Origin: Kocuria varians
Lineage (GTDB): Bacteria > Actinomycetota > Actinomycetes > Actinomycetales > Micrococcaceae
Assembly: GCF_006539885.1 (NCBI RefSeq)
Contig: NZ_BJNW01000014.1
Span: 1 to 64,000 of the forward strand
Direction: 5' to 3'
Length of the DNA stretch: 64,000 bases
Position numbers and translations under genes: made by a program. Of the stretch, positions 55,361 to 64,000 are shown piece after piece (position 1 is the stretch's first letter; each line of letters starts with the position of its first letter). Below the pieces are notes generated by a model that was given only the letters and a program-made list of their open reading frames with translations, made no database searches and was not told the origin of the DNA.

Positions 55361-56155
55361 TTACCCCTCGTGCGGGCTCGCCGGGACTCGGTCTACGGCT
55401 CCCCCGTACCGGCGGTCCCGGTCCACATAGTCCTCGACGGCGCGCCACAGCACCCGACGGTCCATGTCCGGCCACAGCGCGTCCAGGAAGACCATCTCCG
55501 CATAGGCGGACTGCCACAGCATGAAGTTGGATAGCCGCTGCTCTCCCGAGGACCGCAGAAACATGTCCACGTCCGGAAGCTCCGGCTCGTCCAGGTAGCG
55601 CTGGACGGTGGCCTCGGAGATGGAGCCCGGCTTCAGGCGACCCGCCGCGGCGTCTCGAGCCATCGCGGCCGCAGCGTCTGCGATCTCCGCGCGGCCCCCG
55701 TAGTTCACGCACATCGTGAGGGTGATGACGTCGTTGTCCCGGGTCTCCTGCTCGGCCGTCTCAAGGCGTTTGATCACCGAGTTCCAGAGCCTGGGACGCC
55801 GGCCGGCCCACCGCACCCTGATCCCCCACTCCTGGAACGTGGGCAGCTGGCGGGCCATGACGTCCCCGGTGAAGTTCATGAGGAAGGCGACCTCCGCGGG
55901 GGATCGCTTCCAGTTCTCGGTGGAGAACGCGTAGGCGGAGACGTACGGAATGCCGAGGTCGATCGCGCCGGCCACGACGTCCATCAGCGCCCGCTCACCA
56001 GCGCGGTGTCCCTCGGTGCGGGGCAGGCCCCGCTCGTTGGCCCACCGGCCGTTTCCGTCCATCACCAGGGCCACGTGCTCGGGCAGGTCGGAGCGGTTCA
56101 GACGCGGGGCGGTGGCTCCGCTCGGGTGCAGGGGCGGCGGGGAGAAACGGTTCAC
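55361..56155 (-). CDS. uppS: Isoprenyl (polyprenyl) diphosphate synthase, cis type
   Basis: Builds the undecaprenyl (or a shorter Z-prenyl) diphosphate carrier for wall synthesis. The 264-residue enzyme shows MDGNGRWA with the catalytic Asp, [19 protein letters not shown], the late [11 protein letters not shown] and LWPD. Actinobacteria often have two such enzymes with different chain lengths; which one this is cannot be told. GTG 56155 follows CAGGAT by 6 nt (rc of 56162-56167), a possible leaderless start. It lies 92 bp after recO. Confidence 0.92.
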   Translation of the reverse strand: MNRFSPPPLHPSGATAPRLNRSDLPEHVALVMDGNGRWANERGLPRTEGHRAGERALMDVVAGAIDLGIPYVSAYAFSTENWKRSPAEVAFLMNFTGDVMARQLPTFQEWGIRVRWAGRRPRLWNSVIKRLETAEQETRDNDVITLTMCVNYGGRAEIADAAAAMARDAAAGRLKPGSISEATVQRYLDEPELPDVDMFLRSSGEQRLSNFMLWQSAYAEMVFLDALWPDMDRRVLWRAVEDYVDRDRRYGGAVDRVPASPHEG

Positions 56156-56247
56156 GCGGGGATCCTGTCGAAGCGACGATGGGTGTCTCCCCCACCCTAG
56201 AACTTCCGGGGCTCGACCGGCGCCGCGCCCGACCTGCGGAGCGGGTC

Positions 56248-57006
56248 TCAGTCCCCCGCGCGCTCCACGAGTGCCAGGGACCTGACGGTGCGCTCCATGT
56301 GCCACTGGACGTAGGCGGCCACGAGACCGGCGGCCGCGCGTGCGGTCCGGGGATGGGCGGCGTCGACGACGGTCCAGTCGCCGCGCAGCAGCCCGTCCAG
56401 GAGGACGAAGGTGGCGGCGTCCGGTGCCGCGGAACCCGGCGGGCGGCACTGCGGGCACACGGCTCCGCCGAGGGCCGCTGAGAACGAGCGGTGGGGACCG
56501 GGAGCGCCGCAGCGGGCGCAGTCGACGAAACTGGGCGACCAGCCCGCGAGGGAGACCGCCCGCAGCAGGTAGGAGTCGAGGATCCGCCCGGGCTCGTGCA
56601 GTCCGCGTGCCACCGCGGAGAGCGCCCCGGTCAGCAGCCGGTAGTGCTGGGCGGCGGTGTCGTAGTCGTCCGCGGTGAGCTTCTCCGCGGTCTCTGCCAT
56701 CGCGGCCGCAGCGGTGTAGCGGTCGTAGTCCGCCACGATGCGCTCCCCGTAGGAGCGGCGGCCCACCGCCTGGGAGACGATGTCCAGCGTGCGCCCGTGG
56801 ACGAGCTGCACCTGCGCCACGTTGAACGGTTCCAGCCGGGCGCCGAAACGCGACGTGGTGCGCCGCACGCCCTTGGCCACGGCCCGGACCTGCCCGTGCT
56901 CCGCGGTCAGGAGGATCACGATCCGGTCCGCCTCCCCCAGCTTGTACGTGCGCAGCACCACGGCGTCGTCGCTGTAGGAACGCGAAGCGAAGGTTGAACG
57001 AGCCAC
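56248..57006 (-). CDS. recO: DNA repair protein RecO
   Basis: Loads RecA at gaps in the RecFOR pathway. The 252-residue protein has the OB-fold N-terminus ([22 protein letters not shown]), a helical middle and a zinc-binding pair of cysteine knuckles CARCG and CPQC. GTG 57006 follows CACAAT at 6 nt, so it may be leaderless. It shares its direction and probably some transcription with uppS, a pairing seen in other actinobacteria. Confidence 0.93.
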   Translation of the reverse strand: MARSTFASRSYSDDAVVLRTYKLGEADRIVILLTAEHGQVRAVAKGVRRTTSRFGARLEPFNVAQVQLVHGRTLDIVSQAVGRRSYGERIVADYDRYTAAAAMAETAEKLTADDYDTAAQHYRLLTGALSAVARGLHEPGRILDSYLLRAVSLAGWSPSFVDCARCGAPGPHRSFSAALGGAVCPQCRPPGSAAPDAATFVLLDGLLRGDWTVVDAAHPRTARAAAGLVAAYVQWHMERTVRSLALVERAGD

Positions 57007-57012
57007 GGAGTC

Positions 57013-57018
57013 ATTGTG
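57013..57018 (-). promoter_or_regulatory. -10 element of leaderless recO promoter
   Basis: CACAAT on the minus strand, then 6 nt, then the GTG. Confidence 0.45.
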
Positions 57019-57074
57019 CCACCAGCCTCGGACACGGCCGCGCCGCCGGCCCACGACAAGGACGCGGACCGGCA

Positions 57075-57102
57075 ACGACGCCCGCCGGCGCCGCGGCGTC
57101 GT
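57075..57102 (-). terminator. Terminator-like hairpin after leuA
   Basis: ACGACGCC (57075-57082) pairs with GGCGTCGT (57095-57102); the loop can pair further. The right arm is part of an exact dispersed-motif copy (57093-57103). It lies 130 bp past the leuA stop. Confidence 0.45.
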
Positions 57103-57229
57103 CGGCCCCTTGCACGCCACCCCTCTCCCACACCACGGACCCTCGCCGCCGTCGATCGGAGCTCGGACAGGCAACGGCCCCCGCCCTCACGAGGAAGACC
57201 GGGGCCGCAGGAGGATCAGAACCGACGCA

Positions 57230-59114
<1,885 letters not shown>

Positions 59115-59168
59115 GTGATCCAACGTACCACCCGGTCCGACGGGCACCCGCGCGTTACGAACGGCGGC

Positions 59169-60851
59169 TCACTCGTCCGCGGTGGCCTGGCACGTGAACT
59201 GCTCGGCGGTCTGGCCCTGGAGGTCGTCCGGGAGGCTGGAGTTCTGGTCCATCTTCTCGCCGCTGCGGAAGTCCTGCCCAACGGCCACCTCCACGCCCTG
59301 CACGTCGTAGGACGCGGTGAGCTGGCTCGAGGGGATGTTGAGCAGCTCGGCGACGTCGTCCGCCGCCAGTGCCCAGCTGGGGTTGTAGAAGATCTGCGTG
59401 GCCGCCAGCTGCGCCCCGGAGGACTCGGTCTTCGCCTGGTCGTACCCTGCCTTCTCGAGCACAGAGACGAGCTGGCTGTCCCGGCCGCCGGTCTCCGATC
59501 GGTTGCTCACGGCGATCGGCACGATCTTCGGGTCCAGGGCCGGTGCGGTGGAGCTGGGGCTCGCGCTCGGCGCGGCGGAGGGCGACGTCGCCGCAGCACC
59601 CGGGTGGGCCGCGCCGCCCGACGCACCGGACGAGGGCGTGGCGGACGCGGAGGCATCCTCGGGGTCCGTGACCGAGACGTCCTGGCGCAAGGTGGTGAAG
59701 AGCTTCTCCGCCTTGGCGTCGTCGAGCTGCAGCCGGTTCGGGTTCTCCGGGTACTCCTCCGTGGGAACGGTCACGAACGCGATCTTGCCCGGGTCGATGC
59801 CCTTGAGGGTCCCGGCGATGCCCACGAGCGTGGGGATGGAGGTCAGGCCCTCGTCCACGTGCAGGTTCTGGGTCATTACCTCGGCGATGTGGTAGAGCTC
59901 CGGCAGGTTGGTGAGGGTGCCGTCCTTCTGGATCTTGCGGGTCAGGGAGGCGAGGAACGACTGCTGCGAGCGGATACGGGACTCGTCCCCGCCGTTGCCG
60001 AACGCCGCGCGGGACCGCAGGAACGCCAGCGCCTGCTCGCCCTCCACGCTGGAGATCCCGGCGGGCAGCTTCAGCCCGGACTTGGGGTCGTCCACGGCGT
60101 TGTTGACGCAGACCTCCACGCCACCCACGGCGGAGGAGAGCTCCTTGACCGCGTTGAAGTCCGCGAGCATGAAGTGGTCGATGTTCACGCCGGTGAGCTT
60201 GTTGATGGCCGCCACGGTGCAGCCGGGACCGCCGCGCTCCACGGCGCTGTTGAGCATGTCCTTCTGCGCCGGGTACACCTTGCCGCTCTTCGGATCGGTG
60301 CACTGCGGGATCTCGACCATGAGGTCGCGCGGGAAGGAGACCACGGAGACGGCATCGCGCTTCTCGGTCACGTGCACGAGCATCATGACGTCCGTGCGGC
60401 CCTCGGCGTCGTCCTCGCTGCCGTACTCCGAGTTGCCGGTGCCGCTGCGGGTGTCCGAGCCCATGACGAGGATGTCGAGCGGACCGTCGTCCACGGCGTC
60501 CGCACCGTCCGAGAGGTTCAGGGGGCTGGACTGCAGGTTGCCCGTGAGCCACAGCGCCGCGATCCCGCCGATGCCTATGGCCGCGATCAGCGCGAGCACC
60601 ACGAGGATGACGGTGACCTTGCGGGCGGAGGCGCGGTGCTCGCGTGCCCGGTGGTGGCGCCCGGTCTGGGCGAGGTCGAAGGGCTCACCCTCCCGGTCGG
60701 TGCGGCGCGCGGGGTGCGCGGCCCAGGGGGCCTGGCTCTCCTGCGCGCGGCGTCCGCGACGGGGTATTGGGCTGCGATCCACCGGTGACGTCTCCTGGGG
60801 GTCTTCCTCGGGCTGGGGCGATCCGGGCGCGTACCGGGACCGCTTGGTCAC
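59169..60851 (-). CDS. LytR-CpsA-Psr (LCP) family protein with LytR C-terminal domain
   Basis: Second LCP ligase of the window, 560 residues. A basic, Pro/Arg-rich cytoplasmic head of about 75 residues precedes one span (about 78-102), then the LCP domain (VMGSDTRSG, GRTDVMMLVHV, SFPRDLMVEIP, KLTGV, QALAFLRSR and ESRIRSQQ), a long Ala/Ser/Pro linker (about 400-440) and a LytR_C domain near 445-540 (KIVPIAVSNRS... YDVQGVEVAVG). GTG 60851 is 38 nt after the era stop, so it may be the last gene of the phoH-ybeY-era transcript. Differences from the 21889 protein suggest another polymer or regulation. Confidence 0.9.
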   Translation of the reverse strand: MTKRSRYAPGSPQPEEDPQETSPVDRSPIPRRGRRAQESQAPWAAHPARRTDREGEPFDLAQTGRHHRAREHRASARKVTVILVVLALIAAIGIGGIAALWLTGNLQSSPLNLSDGADAVDDGPLDILVMGSDTRSGTGNSEYGSEDDAEGRTDVMMLVHVTEKRDAVSVVSFPRDLMVEIPQCTDPKSGKVYPAQKDMLNSAVERGGPGCTVAAINKLTGVNIDHFMLADFNAVKELSSAVGGVEVCVNNAVDDPKSGLKLPAGISSVEGEQALAFLRSRAAFGNGGDESRIRSQQSFLASLTRKIQKDGTLTNLPELYHIAEVMTQNLHVDEGLTSIPTLVGIAGTLKGIDPGKIAFVTVPTEEYPENPNRLQLDDAKAEKLFTTLRQDVSVTDPEDASASATPSSGASGGAAHPGAAATSPSAAPSASPSSTAPALDPKIVPIAVSNRSETGGRDSQLVSVLEKAGYDQAKTESSGAQLAATQIFYNPSWALAADDVAELLNIPSSQLTASYDVQGVEVAVGQDFRSGEKMDQNSSLPDDLQGQTAEQFTCQATADE

Positions 60852-60888
60852 GATACGCCCCGCGCCTCGGTGCTGGGTGTGGGGCGGC

Positions 60889-61962
60889 TCAGAATCCGAG
60901 CTTGGAGAGCTGCTTGGGATCGCGCTGCCACTCCTTGGCGACCTTCACGTGCAGGTCCAGGTAGATCCTGGTGCCCAGCAGCGACTCGATCTGCCCGCGG
61001 GCCTGCGTGCCGATCTCCCGCAGCCGCGCCCCGCGCTTGCCGATCACGATCGCCTTCTGCGACGAGCGCTCCACGTACACGCTCGCGTGGACGTCGAGCA
61101 TGGGGTTGTCCGCGGGCCGGCCCTCACGCTCGGAGACCTCGTCCACAACCACGGCCAGGGAGTGCGGCAGCTCGTCGCGCACGCCCTCCAGCGCGGCCTC
61201 TCGGATCAGCTCGGCCATCATGGTGATCTCGGGCTCGTCCGTGAGGTCGCCCTCCGGGTACAGGGGCGGAGACTTGGGCATCAGGGACACCAGCAGCTGG
61301 GCCAGCTCCTCCATCTGGTAGCCGTCCGTGGCGCTCACGGGGATCACGTGCGCCCAGCCGGCGTCGGCCTCCTCGGCGCCGGACGTGGCGCCCGCGCCGC
61401 TCCCCCCGGCACCCCGGGAACCCTTGCCGCCCGACGACGCCGCCTCGCGCCGTCGGCGCCGCGCCTCACGGTGGGCGCGCTCCTCCCCCACGACCTCGCG
61501 GCCCAGCTCGCTCACGGCGATCAGCTGCTCCGCGAGCCGGTCCCCGGGGACGAGGTCCGCCTTGGTGACGATGGCGACCACGGGGGTGCGGCCCACGGCC
61601 GCCACGACCTGCTGCGCGATGAACTTGTCGCCGGGGCCGACCTTCTGGTCCGCGGGGACGCAGAAGCCGATCACGTCCACCTGTCCGAGCGTCTCGGCCA
61701 CGACGTCGTTCAGGCGCTGGCCCAGCAGCGTGCGCGGCCGGTGCAGACCCGGGGTGTCCACGAGGATCAGCTGACCGTCCTCGCGGTGCACGATGCCCCG
61801 GATGGTGTGCCGGGTGGTCTGCGGCCGGTTGGAGGTGATCGCGACCTTGCGGCCCACGAGCGCGTTGGTGAGCGTGGACTTGCCCACGTTGGGGCGCCCC
61901 ACGAACACGGCGAAACCGGCCCGGAAGTCCGGATCGTGCTCTGCGGTGAGATCCTGCGTCAT
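60889..61962 (-). CDS. era: GTPase Era
   Basis: Ras-like GTPase with a KH domain that assists 16S rRNA and 30S maturation. The G motifs are GRPNVGKST, the switch T in PQTTRH, DTPG, TKAD and SAT; the C-terminal KH domain has IVIGKRGARLREIG. The protein is 357 residues, about 55 longer than usual: between TKAD and SAT lies an Arg-rich, then Gly/Ser/Ala-rich insert (about residues 160-205) that contains AASSGG encoded by an exact dispersed-motif copy (61433-61443). It stands in the conserved phoH-ybeY-era block; the usual CBS-domain (CorC-like) gene between ybeY and era is absent. Confidence 0.95.
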   Translation of the reverse strand: MTQDLTAEHDPDFRAGFAVFVGRPNVGKSTLTNALVGRKVAITSNRPQTTRHTIRGIVHREDGQLILVDTPGLHRPRTLLGQRLNDVVAETLGQVDVIGFCVPADQKVGPGDKFIAQQVVAAVGRTPVVAIVTKADLVPGDRLAEQLIAVSELGREVVGEERAHREARRRRREAASSGGKGSRGAGGSGAGATSGAEEADAGWAHVIPVSATDGYQMEELAQLLVSLMPKSPPLYPEGDLTDEPEITMMAELIREAALEGVRDELPHSLAVVVDEVSEREGRPADNPMLDVHASVYVERSSQKAIVIGKRGARLREIGTQARGQIESLLGTRIYLDLHVKVAKEWQRDPKQLSKLGF

Positions 61963-62074
61963 GCTGTGTCCTCGCTCGTACGGTGGGTCGGGGGATGTGC
62001 GGCACTCTGCCGGAGCAGCGCGCCGTGCGCCGGGCTTCCGTGCCGCGGGCGGTGGATCACGCGCTGGTCTGCGC

Positions 62075-62581
62075 TCATGCCATGGTCTCCACGGGGGCGT
62101 CGCGGCCCAGGAACTCCTCGAGCAGGGCGCGCTGTGCGGTGAACATGCGGGTGCGCTCGTCCTCCTCCGCGTGGTCGTGGCCCAGCAGGTGGAGCAGCGA
62201 GTGGGCGGTGAGCAGGCAGAGCTCGTCCTGGGTGCTGTGTCCCGCGGCCTGCGCCTGGCGCTCGGCCACCGGCGGGCACAGCACGACGTCCCCCAGGACA
62301 CCCAGGCTCGGCTCCTCGGCGGTGCCTTCGCGCAGCTCGTCCATGGGGAAGGACATCACGTCCGTGGCGCCGGGGAGGCCCAGCCACTGCACGTGCAGCT
62401 CGGCCATCTGCTCCTCGTCCACCACGGCGATGGAGACCTCCGTGTCGGGGTGCAGGTGCCACCGGGTGAAGGCGAGCGCCACGAGTGCCTCGAGCTGCTC
62501 GGTGTCTACGGCGCGGTAGCACGCGGGAAGCTGCGCGAGCTCCCCGGCCGTGTCCCACGGCAGGTCGAAGGACACGCTCAC
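62075..62581 (-). CDS. ybeY: rRNA maturation endoribonuclease YbeY
   Basis: Zinc-dependent RNase for 16S rRNA processing and ribosome quality control. The 168-residue protein has the metal motif HSLLHLLGHDH (H-x3-H-x5-H type) near residue 128 and the conserved LGLPGATDVMSFPMDE. GTG 62581 overlaps the phoH stop as GTGA, so the two are translationally coupled. A 112-bp gap leads to era. Confidence 0.94.
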   Translation of the reverse strand: MSVSFDLPWDTAGELAQLPACYRAVDTEQLEALVALAFTRWHLHPDTEVSIAVVDEEQMAELHVQWLGLPGATDVMSFPMDELREGTAEEPSLGVLGDVVLCPPVAERQAQAAGHSTQDELCLLTAHSLLHLLGHDHAEEDERTRMFTAQRALLEEFLGRDAPVETMA

Positions 62582-63696
62582 CGCGCATCCCCCTCCGGCA
62601 TCCCCTGGTGCCCGGTGTCCCGGTGCTGGGCCGCCGCACGGCGGTCCTCCTTGCGGTGGGCGCGCTCCACACGGTGCCGGTTGGTGGTGTCGAACTGGTC
62701 GTAGGCGGCGACGATCTCCCCCACGAGTTCGTGGCGCACGACGTCTTCGGCCGTCAGCTCGCAGAAGGCGATGTCGTCGATCTTCCCCAGCACGTGCTGC
62801 ACCTGGCGCAGCCCGGACTTCGTGGAACCGGGCAGGTCCACCTGGGTGACGTCACCCGTGACGACGATGCGCGAGCCGAAGCCGAGGCGGGTGAGGAACA
62901 TCTTCATCTGCTCGGGCGTGGTGTTCTGCGCCTCGTCCAGGATCACGAAGGCGTCGTTGAGGGTGCGCCCGCGCATGTACGCGAGCGGGGCGACCTCGAT
63001 GGTGCCGGCGTCCATGAGCCGCGGGATGGACTCGGGGTCCATCATGTCGTGCAGGGCGTCGTAGAGGGGGCGCAGGTAGGGGTCGATCTTGTCGTTGAGG
63101 GAACCCGGCAGGAAGCCCAGCCGCTCCCCCGCCTCCACCGCGGGACGCGTGAGGATGATCCGGTTGACCTCCTTGGCCTGCAGGGCGCGCACCGCCTTGG
63201 CCATGGCCAGGTAGGTCTTGCCTGTGCCGGCGGGACCGATGCCGAAGACCACCGTGTGCTCGTCGATCGCGTCCACGTACGTCTTCTGGTTCACGGTCTT
63301 CGGGCGGATGGTGCGCCCGCGCGTGGAGAGGATGCTCGTGGACAGGGCGCTCGCCGGGCGCACCTGCTGTGACTCGCGCATCATGCGGGACACGCGCAGC
63401 ACCGTGCGCTCGGTGATCTCCGTGCCCCGCAGGGCCATGGCCAGCAGCTCCTCGAGCAGCGACGCCGCGAGCCGTGTGTCGAGAACGGGGCCCTCCAGGG
63501 CGACGTCGAGGTCGCGCACGGTCATGCGCACCGCGGGGAACTCGCCTTCCAGGAGTCTCAGCGTGTGGTCGGACTGTCCCAGGCACCGCACGGCGGTGTC
63601 TCGGTCCGGCATGTGCACGGTCACACGGGTGCGTTCGCTGGGTGCAGTGGTCAGTGGTGCCATCCCCTCGGGTTGCTGCGCGGATTGGTGCGTCAT
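62578..63696 (-). CDS. phoH: PhoH-family ATPase
   Basis: A 372-residue PhoH-like P-loop protein, usually linked with YbeY in RNA metabolism. An N-terminal KH-like part (about 30-95) precedes the ATPase domain with Walker A GPAGTGKTYLA (near residue 155), TRPAVEAGERLGFLPG and Walker B FVILDEAQN, then VTGDVTQVDLP. ATG 63696 is preceded by TAGGCT at 8 nt and no ribosome site, suggesting a leaderless mRNA at the head of phoH-ybeY-era. The last 45 residues are polar. Confidence 0.92.
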   Translation of the reverse strand: MTHQSAQQPEGMAPLTTAPSERTRVTVHMPDRDTAVRCLGQSDHTLRLLEGEFPAVRMTVRDLDVALEGPVLDTRLAASLLEELLAMALRGTEITERTVLRVSRMMRESQQVRPASALSTSILSTRGRTIRPKTVNQKTYVDAIDEHTVVFGIGPAGTGKTYLAMAKAVRALQAKEVNRIILTRPAVEAGERLGFLPGSLNDKIDPYLRPLYDALHDMMDPESIPRLMDAGTIEVAPLAYMRGRTLNDAFVILDEAQNTTPEQMKMFLTRLGFGSRIVVTGDVTQVDLPGSTKSGLRQVQHVLGKIDDIAFCELTAEDVVRHELVGEIVAAYDQFDTTNRHRVERAHRKEDRRAAAQHRDTGHQGMPEGDAR

Positions 63697-64000
63697 CGGG
63701 CACCAGCCTACCGGTCCGCTCCGTCACGCTCCGGTCCACAGCGCTTTTCCGCCCAGGGCACCTCCCTGTTCACGGGTTCGACCCCCGACGTGGGTTTCGA
63801 TCCGGTAACGGTCTGCTCCGGGAGAGCCTGCGGGTTAGCGCGTGCCACTGCTCGTCGGTATGTTGTGGAGCCGATAAAATCTCCCGCGCCGTCGCCGTGA
63901 CGGCCGCGTGGGAGTGGAGCACGGCGACGAGCACGAGGATCGCAGAGCAGCACGCATCAGAGACGGAGCAGAGAGGGAGGGCGAGAGCCGCGTGAGACCG
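63697..64000. other. Right-end intergenic stretch
   Basis: No gene is supported in these 304 bp. On the minus strand TAGGCT (63705-63710) is the likely phoH -10. On the plus strand TAAAAT (63875-63880) in an AT-rich pocket could be the -10 of a gene beyond the edge; a GTG at 63992 after GA-rich sequence might be its start, but too little is visible. Confidence 0.4.

Noticed and set aside
63992-64000. GTG at 63992 as start of a gene beyond the right edge
   Set aside because: Only three codons are visible, so a gene cannot be supported.

Overview
The window is a gene-dense piece of a high-GC Gram-positive (actinobacterial) chromosome. The bcc-aa3 respiratory cluster (ctaE-qcrCAB facing ctaF-ctaD-ctaC), CtaF, the DUF3043/DUF3054/DUF3099 proteins, frequent GTG/TTG starts and many apparently leaderless genes point to Actinobacteria. 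Separate genes for UDP-ManNAcA and UDP-GlcA precursors, the gene order and the absence of mycolate genes make a Micrococcaceae member (Kocuria- or Micrococcus-like) the best guess; this is an inference, since no 16S rRNA gene is present.

Layout: 1-3.2 kb holds a partial zinc metallopeptidase and the biotin importer bioY-bioM-bioN; 3.4-10 kb an ABC-F ATPase, a zinc alcohol dehydrogenase, a SURF1 protein, small conserved proteins and a fabG plus an SDR with an enoyl-reductase-type Y-x6-K motif; 10.2 kb tRNA-Leu(GAG); 10.4-17.7 kb an Ltp lipoprotein, an MMPL exporter, serB, an ABC ATPase, a TSUP permease and an rRNA/tRNA methyltransferase; 17.8-22.9 kb a secreted subtilisin with LGFP repeats, rpmE2, a lipoate ligase and an LCP ligase; 23.1-27 kb wecC, ugd and wecB (sugar-acid precursors of a cell-wall polymer that LCP proteins would attach to peptidoglycan); 27.3-34 kb an unknown protein, a UbiB kinase, a HIRAN-like membrane protein and pepN; 34-36.7 kb divergent glgC/glgA; 36.7-38.7 kb a TetR-regulated membrane protein; 38.7-40.3 kb a decayed accessory strip with a frameshifted YCII gene; 40.3-51 kb an Lrp-type protein, trpD and the whole menaquinol-to-oxygen supercomplex, interrupted by a dead GNAT gene; 51.3-64 kb erpA, an M20 dipeptidase, pyrD, uppS, recO, leuA with a leader-peptide attenuator, a second LCP protein, and the era-ybeY-phoH block.

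The most unusual signal is not a gene. The 11-mer GACGACGCCGC (or its complement) occurs exactly 24 times by my hand count. It often forms inverted pairs in terminator-like hairpins, and inside genes it encodes DDAA or AASS stretches in linkers. This is how DNA-uptake signal sequences behave in Neisseria and Haemophilus. Other signals worth checking: at least 14 genes with a -10 hexamer only 6-8 nt before the start codon, a two-site operator around the TetR-controlled promoter, a parS-like site, and strong palindromes upstream of ctaC and in the decayed strip.
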